64,000 nucleotides of DNA from Flavonifractor sp052065355. Its GTDB lineage: Bacteria; Bacillota; Clostridia; Oscillospirales; Oscillospiraceae. Positions 40,084 through 48,338 of this stretch are shown piece after piece (the first letter of the stretch is position 1; every line of letters begins with the position of its first letter). The position numbers were made by a program, and so were the translations under genes. The stretch lies in contig NZ_JBQHUF010000003.1 of assembly GCF_052065355.1 (NCBI RefSeq), positions 1-64,000 on the forward strand. Reading direction: 5' to 3'. Below the pieces are notes generated by a model that saw only the letters and a program-made list of their open reading frames with translations, was not told where the DNA came from and did no database searches.

Positions 40084-42588
40084 ATGAGCACAGTACAGGA
40101 CCAGGCCCCGTCTATTGATTACGCGGGCCTCTACCCCAGGGTACGGCAGCTGGCGGCGGCCCATCCGGAGCTGGTGAATTTCGCCTATTTTCTCTATTTC
40201 TTCGGATTTTACAAGAGACAGGACCCGGAGCAGTCTCCCTATTCTTATCTGATGAAGGTTAATTTCTGCAGCACCGCTCAGCTGAAGGGCAATTCTTCAG
40301 CCATGGATTCCTCCCGGCTGGAGCAGATCTACACCAACTTCTTTTTTACCGACTATTACTGCACCTCCGACTATGAGAGGCCGGAGGAGGCTATCTTTGA
40401 GGCGCCCAGGCAGTACTGCAAGATGCGCAAGACCTGTCTCGGGGAGGCCTGTCCCTATGCATTGGCCCATTACGTGTGCAAATATGCCCAGACCCTGAAC
40501 CAGGACCCGGAGGCGCTGTTCCAGGACCTGTTGGGGAGCAGGAAAATCCCCTTCACCTGGGCCAATGAGAATCCCATCAATCTGGACCCGGCGGATATCG
40601 CGGGCATCGACGCCAAAAGCGCCCACGGCGCCTACGACCTGCTGAAGACCCGGGCCATATCGGTGGAGTACTCCAACCAGATGGTGGTGGCCTACAACTA
40701 TATTCCCCTGTGCCGGAAGGAGAACCGGGGGGATATGATCGGCCGCTATGTGGATATGTGGTACCAGGGGAAGGGAGAAGGAGATACCCTGATCCTCAGT
40801 GACCGGGACACCGCCCTGAACAGCAAGCGAGAGGGGTGCCGCCAGTGCGGCTACACTCAGTGCCCGGACAAGCTGGCGGCCTACTTCGTCTCCCTGGAAA
40901 AGAAATACGGCCGGCCGGCGGTGGATATTGCCTATCAGGTGGCCAGAATGAACACCTACGCCGGTCTGAGCATGGTGGACAACTATCAGTTCAACCGCTT
41001 CCTCAACGAGGTGCGGAAGTCCGACCTGAAGCCGGAGGACAAGGAGCGGTTCGCGGAGATGATCCATTACATCACCAGCCACTCCAGAAACTCCAGGATC
41101 CCCTTCCTGCCCTTCAACATGGCGGTGTCTGCCCCCGACCCGGCCAGCGCCGAGCCTCTGCTGCGCATCTTTGGTAATGCCCTGTGGCACTTTATCTATT
41201 ATCCATGTGCCCAGGAGAACATCAGCATGGATACCCTCTACTATTCCAGCTATTCCTTCAGCGGCCTGCTGGAGTACTATGACGGTCTCCAGACCGGCAC
41301 CACCGTGCTGCTGTACGACGTGGAGCTGCTGGGAAAGGATCCGGATTTCAAGGCGGGGTATCACAAGCTGCTGCGGCTCATGGAGGAGAAAAAGAGCACC
41401 AATATGACCATCCTCTGCGATACCAAGGTGGCCATCCAGACCTTCCTGGCCAACTACCCCGAGCTGAAGCGGCGGATCTTCACCCGTACCTTTGAGATGG
41501 GGGACTTCTCCAACGAGAAGGTACTGGAGACCTTGGAGGACAAGCTGGTGCAGATCCTGGAGGTGCCTGAGGCGGAGAAGGAGCAGCTGTACGGCTACAT
41601 CAAGCAGGCCTATCCCGCCGCTCCTCAGCGGAGCATGGAGTATGTGGACCTGCTGTATGAGCAGATCATGTTCAAACACTTTAACGCCAATATCAACGCC
41701 GGAGACGTGCTGGTAAAAGAGGATATCCCCTATATCAAGCCGCCCAGAACGGAGCAGGAGATCTTTGACGAGCTCAATCGGCTCACCGGTCTGGAGAACG
41801 TGAAGCGGGAGCTGAAGAACATCAACGATCTGATCCGCTTCAACATGAAGCTGGAGAAGAGCGACAAGGAGCGCATCAACCTGCACATGGTGTTCTCCGG
41901 CAATGCGGGCACCGGCAAAACCACTGTGGCCCGGCTCACCGCAGAGATTCTGTACAGCATCGGCTTCATCCAGGAAAACAAGCTGGTGGTCTGCTCCGGC
42001 AAGGACCTGGTAGCAGAATATGTGGGTCAGACCGCCCCTCTTACCGCCCAGAAGTGCGCCTCGGCTTACAACGGCGTGCTCTTTATCGACGAAGCCTACC
42101 AGCTCAACCCCTATACCGGCGGCCGGGCGGACACCTTCAAGGAGGAGTGCATCGCTGAGCTGATCCAGCAGATGGAGAACAACCGGGACAAGCTGGTGGT
42201 CATCTTCGCCGGCTACACCAAGGAGATGGAGGAGTTTTTGGACAAGGCCAACACCGGCCTGCGCTCCCGCATCGCCAAGGTCATCGAGTTCCCCGACTAT
42301 ACCACTGACGAACTGGTGCAGATCCTGGAGGGGATCGCGGAGAGCAATCAGATGAAGCTGGACGACAGCGCCAGGGAAAAGGCCCGGCAGATCTTTGACC
42401 AGGCCCGGCAGGATAGCGCCCGGTTCGGCAATGCCCGCTATGCCCGCAACCTGTTTGAGCGCAGCCTCATCCAGCACGCCGCCCTCACCAAGGACCTGCC
42501 CAAGGGGGATCCGGAGCTGTATGTCCTCCACGGGGAGGAGATCACCGTTCCGGCGGCAGCATCCAAGCCGCGCATCGGATTCCAGTAA
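40084..42588 (+). CDS. CbxX/SpoVK-type AAA+ ATPase with cysteine-rich N-terminal region
   Basis: The C-terminal third of this 834-residue protein (about 560-830) is an AAA+ module of the CbxX/CfxQ/SpoVK type: LTGLENVKRELKN, Walker A GNAGTGKTT near 605, AEYVGQTA, Walker B VLFIDEAYQLNP near 665, and RFGNARYARNLFE. Residues 370-540 resemble a degenerate AAA+ fold without a P-loop. The N-terminal 300 residues are unfamiliar, with cysteines in CKMRKTCLGEAC (~112) and CRQCGYTQC (~252) that could bind metal. ATG 40084 follows GCGGAGGTG. It stands alone between terminators. Function is unassigned; a remodelling chaperone is the family expectation. Confidence 0.8.
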   Translation: MSTVQDQAPSIDYAGLYPRVRQLAAAHPELVNFAYFLYFFGFYKRQDPEQSPYSYLMKVNFCSTAQLKGNSSAMDSSRLEQIYTNFFFTDYYCTSDYERPEEAIFEAPRQYCKMRKTCLGEACPYALAHYVCKYAQTLNQDPEALFQDLLGSRKIPFTWANENPINLDPADIAGIDAKSAHGAYDLLKTRAISVEYSNQMVVAYNYIPLCRKENRGDMIGRYVDMWYQGKGEGDTLILSDRDTALNSKREGCRQCGYTQCPDKLAAYFVSLEKKYGRPAVDIAYQVARMNTYAGLSMVDNYQFNRFLNEVRKSDLKPEDKERFAEMIHYITSHSRNSRIPFLPFNMAVSAPDPASAEPLLRIFGNALWHFIYYPCAQENISMDTLYYSSYSFSGLLEYYDGLQTGTTVLLYDVELLGKDPDFKAGYHKLLRLMEEKKSTNMTILCDTKVAIQTFLANYPELKRRIFTRTFEMGDFSNEKVLETLEDKLVQILEVPEAEKEQLYGYIKQAYPAAPQRSMEYVDLLYEQIMFKHFNANINAGDVLVKEDIPYIKPPRTEQEIFDELNRLTGLENVKRELKNINDLIRFNMKLEKSDKERINLHMVFSGNAGTGKTTVARLTAEILYSIGFIQENKLVVCSGKDLVAEYVGQTAPLTAQKCASAYNGVLFIDEAYQLNPYTGGRADTFKEECIAELIQQMENNRDKLVVIFAGYTKEMEEFLDKANTGLRSRIAKVIEFPDYTTDELVQILEGIAESNQMKLDDSAREKARQIFDQARQDSARFGNARYARNLFERSLIQHAALTKDLPKGDPELYVLHGEEITVPAAASKPRIGFQ

Positions 42589-42594
42589 CAAGCC

Positions 42595-42631
42595 AAAAGA
42601 CCGCGGAGCGATACGCTCCGCGGTCTTTTTC
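42595..42631. terminator. Bidirectional terminator between convergent genes
   Basis: A 16-bp stem (aaaagaccgcggagcg and complement, 3-base loop) is flanked by A and T runs, serving both the AAA gene and the convergent beta-CASP gene. Confidence 0.9.
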
Positions 42632-42642
42632 TATATCTTTTG

Positions 42643-44238
42643 TCAGCGGTCCCACTTTTCGATGAGGGCTCGCAGCTGGTCGGCGAACTTGCCCAGATCC
42701 TTGTTGGTACCGCCCTTGTTGTGGGCGATGACCTCCATAAGTTTGTGACCCACTTCCTCCAGCCGCTGATAGGCGGGAGAGGCACCGGGGGTGACCGCAG
42801 GCTTCTTCTCCGGCGGCAGGCCGGGGGCGAGCATGCGGTTGTTCAGCAGGTCATAGACCTCCTCGTAGTTGGGGGCGTGAGCGTCCAGACCCCGCTGGCG
42901 CAGGGTCTCGGCGTAGATCTCGGTGACCTCCATGTCGCCGTGGACCACGAAGACCTGCTTGGGCTGGGGAGAGAAGTGCTCGATCCACCGCAGCAGCCCA
43001 TCCTTATCGGCGTGGGAGGAGAGACCGTGGAAGTTGACGATGCGGGCTCGCACCGCGATCTCCTCCCCGAAGAGCTTGACGGTGCTTACGCCATTGAGCA
43101 GCCGCCGGCCCAGGCTACCCTCCGCCTGATAGCCCACGAACACCACGGTGCACTCCGGCCGCCACAGGTTGTGCTTCAGGTGGTGGCGGATGCGGCCGGC
43201 GTCGCACATGCCGGAGGCGGAGATGATGACCCGGGGAGTCTTGTCCTCATTCAGGGCGCGGGATTCCGCGCTGGACTCGGTGATGGTGAGCCCCGGGAAC
43301 TGGAACAGCGCGCCCCCCTTCAGGGCGATAATGGCCTCCTCGTCCAGGTAGCCGTGGAGGTCGCCGGAGAAGATGCGGGTGGCCTCTCCCGCCAAGGGGG
43401 AGTCCACCACCACCTGGAAGTTGGGCACACTCTTTACCAAGCCCTGTTCCTTCATCTCCCGGATGAAGTACAAAAGCTCCTGGGTGCGGCCCACAGCGAA
43501 GGAGGGAATGATGACGTTGCCGCCCTTGCCCAGTGTCTCGTCAATGATGGCCGCCAGGTCGGCGGTGTAGTCCGGCTTTTCGTCCATGTCATGGAGCCGA
43601 TCGCCGTAGGTGCTCTCGGTGAGGACATAGTCGGCGTCCTTGATGTACTGGGGATCCCGGATGATGGGCTGATCCCGGTTGCCGATGTCGCCGGAGAAGA
43701 CCACCTTTCGGGTCTCCTCTCCCTCAGTAAGCCACATCTCCACACTGGAGGAGCCCAGCAGATGGCCCGCATCCACGAAGCGGACCTTGACACCATCCTC
43801 GATCTGGAGGCGGGTGCCATACTCACAGGTGACGATGTGCTTGATGGCCGCTTCGGCATCGGCCACGGTGTACAGCGGCTCCACCGGCTCGGCCCCGGCA
43901 CGCCTACCTTTCTGGTTCTGCCACTGGGCGTCGCTCTCCTGGATGTGGGCGGAGTCCCGCAGCATGATGCTCAGCAGCTGACCGGTGAGCCGGGTGCAGT
44001 AGATGTTGCCCTCGAATCCCTGCTTGACCAGCAGCGGGATGCGGCCGGAGTGGTCGATGTGGGCGTGGGTGACCACCACGGCGTCGATGTAACCGGCGTT
44101 GAAGTCCAGCTCCTGGTTGTCACGCTCGTCCCTGCCCTGCTGCAGGCCGCAGTCCACCAGGATCTTCTTCCCGCCGCATTCCACGCAGTGGCAGCTGCCG
44201 GTGACGGCACGGGCCGCGCCGAAAAAGGTCAGTTTCAT
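42643..44238 (-). CDS. Beta-CASP metallo-beta-lactamase (RNA-specificity domain) protein
   Basis: The 531-residue protein begins MKLTFFGAARAVTGSCHCVE at ATG 44238 behind AAGGAGGT. It has the zinc signature THAHIDHSG near residue 56, further histidine and aspartate ligands in DAGHLLGSSSVEM and FSGDIGNRD, and the beta-CASP motifs ESTYGDR, IPSFAVGRTQELLY, SASGMCDAGRI and GLSSHADKDGLL. This is the YSH1/CPSF-like branch, expected to cleave RNA. The last ~70 residues are an extra helical tail. It is monocistronic with its own promoter. Confidence 0.88.
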   Translation of the reverse strand: MKLTFFGAARAVTGSCHCVECGGKKILVDCGLQQGRDERDNQELDFNAGYIDAVVVTHAHIDHSGRIPLLVKQGFEGNIYCTRLTGQLLSIMLRDSAHIQESDAQWQNQKGRRAGAEPVEPLYTVADAEAAIKHIVTCEYGTRLQIEDGVKVRFVDAGHLLGSSSVEMWLTEGEETRKVVFSGDIGNRDQPIIRDPQYIKDADYVLTESTYGDRLHDMDEKPDYTADLAAIIDETLGKGGNVIIPSFAVGRTQELLYFIREMKEQGLVKSVPNFQVVVDSPLAGEATRIFSGDLHGYLDEEAIIALKGGALFQFPGLTITESSAESRALNEDKTPRVIISASGMCDAGRIRHHLKHNLWRPECTVVFVGYQAEGSLGRRLLNGVSTVKLFGEEIAVRARIVNFHGLSSHADKDGLLRWIEHFSPQPKQVFVVHGDMEVTEIYAETLRQRGLDAHAPNYEEVYDLLNNRMLAPGLPPEKKPAVTPGASPAYQRLEEVGHKLMEVIAHNKGGTNKDLGKFADQLRALIEKWDR

Positions 44239-44270
44239 GGGGCACCTCCTTGTGCAATTTCTACAAGAAC

Positions 44271-44299
44271 ATTGTACATCCAAAACCGGTCAGTGTAAA
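44271..44299 (-). promoter_or_regulatory. Promoter of the beta-CASP gene
   Basis: On the minus strand TTTACA (44299-44294) and TACAAT (44276-44271) are separated by 17 bp, 33 bp ahead of the start codon. Confidence 0.65.
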
Positions 44300-44322
44300 T
44301 AGCGGAAACAGAGATCAGAAAA

Positions 44323-44358
44323 GTCAGCCGGGCGCCCCCGTAGGGACGCCCGGCTGAC
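44323..44358 (-). terminator. Terminator of the BKACE operon
   Basis: gtcagccgggcg and cgcccggctgac form a 12-bp stem, followed on the minus strand by TTTTCTGATCTC. It lies 74 bp past the last BKACE gene and upstream of the beta-CASP promoter. Confidence 0.75.
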
Positions 44359-44431
44359 ATAGGAGTGTGTGTGTGTTAGATGAGAAAAGTTAAGAAAAGG
44401 TGTCAGAATGGGAAATATATCAACAACGGCA

Positions 44432-45358
44432 TTACACTGCCGGTGCCGCAGGGGAAAGAGAAAGCATCTGTCTGGCCTCGTCGGGGGTGGCCACACTGCG
44501 GCCCAGCTCCTCGGCGATGCGTTTCATTTTGGCGATGGGCTCGGCGTTGGACTTGGCCAGTACCCCTTTGCTGAGGTAGAGGTTGTCCTCCAGCCCCACC
44601 CGGACGTTGCCGCCCAGACAGATCGCGGTGGTGACCAGATCGAACTGGTTTTTTCCGGCTGCCGCGCAGGACCAGAGGAATTGATCCCCCAGTACCTTCT
44701 GAGCGGTCTCAACCAGGAAATTCAGATTGGCAATGGTGGCAGGCATGCCTCCCATGACTCCCAGTACGAACTGGAGGTAGACGGGGGCCTTTACCAGACC
44801 GCGCTTGAGGAAATAGGCGATGTTGCTGATCATGCCGGCCTCATATACCTCGAACTCCGGCTTGACCTGGTGCTCGCTCATGATCGCCATGTAGTCCTCG
44901 ATGTCCTGGAAGGTATTGGCGAAGGGCACCTTGTAGGTGTTCTTCACAAAGGGAATCTCCCAGTCAAATTTAGGTTCCTTGATCTTGTCGGCGATGGGGG
45001 CGAAGCAGAAATTCACCGAGCCGGCGTTGCAGGAAGCCAGCTCCGGGTGGGCCGTGGGCAGGGCGGCCAGCCGCTCCTGGCTGGTCATACCGATGGCGCC
45101 GCCGGTGGTGATACCGATGACCACGCCGCACCGGGCCCGGACGCCGTCCACCACCTGCCTCATCAGCTCCGGATCGCCGGTGGGCTGGCCGGTCCGGGGG
45201 TCGCGGGTGTGGAGATGCACCACCGCGGCGCCCGCCTGGCAGGCGGCAACGGCCTCGTCAATAATCTGTTCCGGGGTGATGGGCAGATAGGGGGACATGC
45301 TGGGAATGTGCACCGCGCCGGTGATGGCGGCGGTGAGAATCACTTTTTTTTCACTCAT
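44432..45358 (-). CDS. Beta-keto acid cleavage enzyme (BKACE, DUF849), copy 3 of the operon
   Basis: BKACE enzymes condense a beta-keto acid with acetyl-CoA and cleave it to acetoacetyl-CoA or a related CoA ester. This 308-residue protein has the zinc-site VHLHTRD near residue 49, CNAGSVNFCF, EVYEAGMISN, FVLGVMGGMPAT and the late VRVGLEDNLYLSKGVLAKSN with the remaining metal/active-site acidic residues. ATG 45358 gives the usual MSEKKVILTAAITGA start; GTG 45370, which overlaps the preceding stop, would add four residues. It is more divergent than the other two copies and ends the operon. Confidence 0.85.
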   Translation of the reverse strand: MSEKKVILTAAITGAVHIPSMSPYLPITPEQIIDEAVAACQAGAAVVHLHTRDPRTGQPTGDPELMRQVVDGVRARCGVVIGITTGGAIGMTSQERLAALPTAHPELASCNAGSVNFCFAPIADKIKEPKFDWEIPFVKNTYKVPFANTFQDIEDYMAIMSEHQVKPEFEVYEAGMISNIAYFLKRGLVKAPVYLQFVLGVMGGMPATIANLNFLVETAQKVLGDQFLWSCAAAGKNQFDLVTTAICLGGNVRVGLEDNLYLSKGVLAKSNAEPIAKMKRIAEELGRSVATPDEARQMLSLSPAAPAV

Positions 45359-45366
45359 AGCAATGC

Positions 45367-46209
45367 TCACTTCTTCAGGCTGAGGATCTCGCGGGCCTCG
45401 TCGGGAGTGGCGGCCTTCTTGCCGTACTCCTCGATGACGCGGCGGGCGCGTTCCACGAACTGGACGTTGCTCTCAGCCAGCACGCCCTTGGAGTACATGA
45501 CGTTGTCCTCCATGCCCACGCGGATGTGGCCGCCCAGAGCCACGGCGCCGTACAGCATCTCCATGGCGGAGTGGCCCACGCCGAAGCAGCTCCAGGTGGA
45601 GCCGGGGCACAGGGACTCCATGGTCTCCTTCATGAACAGCAGGTTCTTCATGGAACCGGGGATGCCGTTGGCGCAGCCCATGCAGAACTGGAAGTGGAGG
45701 GGAGCCTTCAGCACACCCTTCTTCAGGTAGTAGGCGGCGTTGGCGATCATGCCGGGGTCAAAGGCCTCGATCTCGGGCTTCACGCCCCAAGCCTGCATGT
45801 TCTGGCCCAGCTCCTCCAGGAACTTGGGGGGGTTGAGGAACAGAGAGGTGTGCAGCCAGTTCATGGAGCCGCAGTCATAGGAGCCCATCTCGGGGCGCAG
45901 CTCCTTCAGGTGAGCCTGACGAGTCTCCTCAGTGGCGTTCAGGTCGCCGGAGGTGGTCATGTTCAGAATGATGTCGCAGTCGGGGTGATTGGTGCGCAGC
46001 AGCTCCACGGTCTTGGCAAAGCGGGTCTTGTCCATGGTGCCCTTGCCCTCGTCGTCACGCATGTGCAGATGGGCAACAGCGGCGCCGGCCTTCCAGCAGG
46101 CATAGACGTCTTCTGCGATCTCCTCGGGAGTCATGGGCACGTTGGGGTTGTTGGCCTTGGTGGGCCAGGCACCGGTGGTTGCTACGGTAATGATCGTCTT
46201 ATCGCTCAT
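45367..46209 (-). CDS. Beta-keto acid cleavage enzyme (BKACE, DUF849), copy 2 of the operon
   Basis: The 280-residue protein has the zinc-site AHLHMRDDEGKG near residue 44, YDCGSMNW, EAFDPGMIANAAYYLKKG and HIRVGMEDNVMYSKGVLAESN, placing it in the DUF849/BKACE family. It resembles the product of 47285-48133 most. The position after T-G-A that is glutamate in the characterised 3-keto-5-aminohexanoate cleavage enzyme is tryptophan (TTGAW), suggesting a different substrate group. Start ATG 46209 follows GAGGTG and lies 12 bases past the start of the preceding gene's stop. Confidence 0.87.
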   Translation of the reverse strand: MSDKTIITVATTGAWPTKANNPNVPMTPEEIAEDVYACWKAGAAVAHLHMRDDEGKGTMDKTRFAKTVELLRTNHPDCDIILNMTTSGDLNATEETRQAHLKELRPEMGSYDCGSMNWLHTSLFLNPPKFLEELGQNMQAWGVKPEIEAFDPGMIANAAYYLKKGVLKAPLHFQFCMGCANGIPGSMKNLLFMKETMESLCPGSTWSCFGVGHSAMEMLYGAVALGGHIRVGMEDNVMYSKGVLAESNVQFVERARRVIEEYGKKAATPDEAREILSLKK

Positions 46210-46220
46210 GATGGCACACC

Positions 46221-47255
46221 TCACTGTTCGTCAGCTGCCAGCAGAGGCAGGAATTCTTCCTTGTTTTTCATCGTGTGGAGTACTCCGGTGGACTCCTCCA
46301 GCTTGACCAGCTCCACCACCTTGTCGTTGTAGGGGGTGTCGATGCCATGCTCGTCGCCCTTGCGGCAGACGATACCGTTGATGAAGTCGATCTCGGTGGG
46401 GCGGCCCTTCTCCAGGTCCTGGAGCATGCTGGCCTTCAGCGCAGAGTGCTGATCCCACACCTTGTGGTAGGTGGGGAACTTGGGGGGGATATCGGCAGGA
46501 GAATCCAGCTTCAGAGTCTCAAAATCGGTGCCCTGCATGATGGCCAGGCGGACGCCGCAGGCGTTGGCCACCCGGATGGTCTCGTCCGCGATGTGGGCGA
46601 TGCAGCGCAGGGTGGTCTCGTCATTGAGGACCGCGCCAAAGGTGTCGGCCATGGCGGCGGACATGCCGGAGAAGGTGGCGTTCATCAGTACCTTGGCCCA
46701 GCGGATGCCCATCAGATTGTCCAGAACCTCGGTGTGTCCCACCAGATTAAGTACCTTCTGCGCTTCCCGGATCCGGGGGGTGTCGGAACCGTCGATCTCG
46801 CCGATCTCGAAGGCGAAGTTCTCCATGACCTTCATGGTGGAGGTCAGGCGGGACACACCGGGCTCCAGCCAGGTGGCGCCCCAGCCCACCGCGCCGCCGG
46901 CGGTGCGCTCCTTACCCACGTAAGAGGCCACCAGCTCCTCCGGGATGCCGTTCTGGAGCGTGAGCACCAGGGTGTTCTCGTCCATGTGGGGCATCAGCTG
47001 AGGCAGCACGGTGTGCAGCGCGGTCTGCTTGGTGGTGAGAATGAACAGGTCGTACACACCCTCCATCTCGTCGGGGGTGAGGGCGGAGACAGGAACATTG
47101 AATTCCATGGCGCCGGTGACGGTGGCGCCCTTCTCCCGCAGCGCATCGACAGTGGGCTTATAGGAGTCGATCATATCGATCTGACCGCCGTTTTTGGTAA
47201 TGAGCGCGCCGATGATGGTACCCAGAGAGCCGACGCCTACAACTGCTGTTCTCAT
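46221..47255 (-). CDS. Ketopantoate reductase-family dehydrogenase, BKACE-operon paralogue
   Basis: The 344-residue protein starts MRTAVVGVGSLGTIIGALI with the Rossmann glycine motif. It has the family's lysine/asparagine segment GIRWAKVLMNATFSGM near residue 190 and SMLQDLEKGRPTEIDFINGIV near the C-terminus. It lies between two BKACE genes in one operon. A neighbour that oxidises a beta- or alpha-hydroxy acid would feed a keto acid to the cleavage enzymes, comparable to carnitine dehydrogenase beside dehydrocarnitine BKACE. Direction and substrate are inferred from context only. AAGGAAAGG precedes ATG 47255. Confidence 0.82.
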   Translation of the reverse strand: MRTAVVGVGSLGTIIGALITKNGGQIDMIDSYKPTVDALREKGATVTGAMEFNVPVSALTPDEMEGVYDLFILTTKQTALHTVLPQLMPHMDENTLVLTLQNGIPEELVASYVGKERTAGGAVGWGATWLEPGVSRLTSTMKVMENFAFEIGEIDGSDTPRIREAQKVLNLVGHTEVLDNLMGIRWAKVLMNATFSGMSAAMADTFGAVLNDETTLRCIAHIADETIRVANACGVRLAIMQGTDFETLKLDSPADIPPKFPTYHKVWDQHSALKASMLQDLEKGRPTEIDFINGIVCRKGDEHGIDTPYNDKVVELVKLEESTGVLHTMKNKEEFLPLLAADEQ

Positions 47256-47284
47256 AATGAAACGCTTCCTTTCCTTTTGTGTGC

Positions 47285-48133
47285 TTAGAATACCTTGCGG
47301 GTCAGGCCGTAGATCTCGCGGGCCTCGTCAGGCGTGGCGGCCTCCAGGTCGGCCTCTTCCAGCAGACGCTTGGCCCGGGCCACGAACTGGGCGTTGTTGT
47401 CGGCCAGCACGCCCTTCTTGTAGTAGACATTGTCCTCCATGCCGACACGCAGGTGACCGCCCATGGCGATGGTGGCCATCATGATGGGCAGGTGACCGTG
47501 GCCGATGCCGCAGGCCGCCCAGGTAGAGCCCTCAGGCAGCATGTTGCGCAGGAAGACCAGGTTTTCCACCGTGCTGGTCAGACCGCCGGCACAGCCCAGG
47601 ACGATCTGGAAGTGGCAGGGAGCCTTGAGCACGCCAGTCTTGATGTAGTGAATGGCGTTCTGAATCATGCCGCCGTCGAAGATCTCGATCTCGGGCTTGA
47701 TGTTGCTCTCCTGAAGGGCGTGACCCAGCTTCTCCAGGAAGGAGGGGGGATTCATAAACACGGTACGGTGCTGCCAGTTCAGAGTGCCGGCGTCGTAAGA
47801 GGCCAGCTCAGGCAGCAGCTGCTGCAGGGGATAGATGCGCTCCTCGTCACCAAAGTCCACGCTGCCGGAGCTGGTGATGTTGATGCAGATATCGCAGTCC
47901 TTGTGGGCGCGGATGCGCTCGATGGTCTCCTTGTACTTGGCAAAGTCGGTGGAAGGAGTGCCGTCGTCATTGCGCACGTGGATGTGGGCGATAGCGGCGC
48001 CGGCCTTCCAGCACTGATAGACATCTTCTGCAATAGCCTCCGGGGTGAAAGGCACGTTGGGGTTATCGTCATGGGTGGGCCAGGAACCGGTGACGGCAAC
48101 GGTAATGACCCTCTTTTTCTTCAAATCGCTCAT
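47285..48133 (-). CDS. Beta-keto acid cleavage enzyme (BKACE, DUF849), copy 1 of the operon
   Basis: This first gene behind the sigma-54 promoter is 282 residues long. It carries IAHIHVRNDDG near residue 47 (His-x-His zinc ligands), YDAGTLNWQ, EIEIFDGGMIQNAIHY, VLGCAGGLTSTVENL and HLRVGMEDNVYYKKGVLADNN. The motif VTGSW has tryptophan where the characterised Kce enzyme has glutamate. AAGGAGGAA precedes ATG 48133; upstream in-frame codons lack signals. It is close in sequence to copy 2, so the operon may hold an enzyme pair acting on related keto acids or as a hetero-oligomer. Confidence 0.87.
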   Translation of the reverse strand: MSDLKKKRVITVAVTGSWPTHDDNPNVPFTPEAIAEDVYQCWKAGAAIAHIHVRNDDGTPSTDFAKYKETIERIRAHKDCDICINITSSGSVDFGDEERIYPLQQLLPELASYDAGTLNWQHRTVFMNPPSFLEKLGHALQESNIKPEIEIFDGGMIQNAIHYIKTGVLKAPCHFQIVLGCAGGLTSTVENLVFLRNMLPEGSTWAACGIGHGHLPIMMATIAMGGHLRVGMEDNVYYKKGVLADNNAQFVARAKRLLEEADLEAATPDEAREIYGLTRKVF

Positions 48134-48183
48134 AGCTGTTCCTCCTTGTTCAATTCGGGTGCGTTTCCTGCAAAACGAGTACA

Positions 48184-48198
48184 GCAAATTTCGTGCCA
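48184..48198 (-). promoter_or_regulatory. Sigma-54 promoter of the BKACE operon
   Basis: The minus strand reads TGGCAC-GAAAT-TTGC, matching the -24/-12 consensus exactly, 51 bp upstream of the first BKACE start codon and downstream of the activator gene. Confidence 0.8.
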
Positions 48199-48250
48199 AG
48201 ATAAAAATATAAACCGGATATTACGGAAAGAGGAAAAAAGAAATAAAAAT

Positions 48251-48315
48251 ACGGCAAGTCAAAATCGACTCATAAATCGATTTCGACTTGCCGTTAAGTC
48301 GCCTAAGGCGACTTA
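48251..48315. promoter_or_regulatory. Two palindromes between the activator gene and the BKACE promoter
   Basis: Positions 48251-48268 and 48277-48294 form 18-bp arms with one mismatch and an 8-base loop. Positions 48295-48315 form a perfect dyad taagtcgcc-taa-ggcgactta. Both contain AAGTC...GACTT half-sites and lie 50-120 bp upstream of the -24/-12 element, where enhancer-binding sites are expected. On the minus strand the first is followed by ATTTTTATTTCTTTTTT, so it may also terminate the activator transcript. Confidence 0.6.
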
Positions 48316-48338
48316 TCAAAATCTGGGGTGGAAGAGGG

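Noticed and set aside
40297..42591. 764-codon minus-strand open frame opposite the AAA ATPase
   Set aside because: The sense strand has Walker A and B motifs in order, a promoter and a binding site. The antisense product has no recognisable domain.
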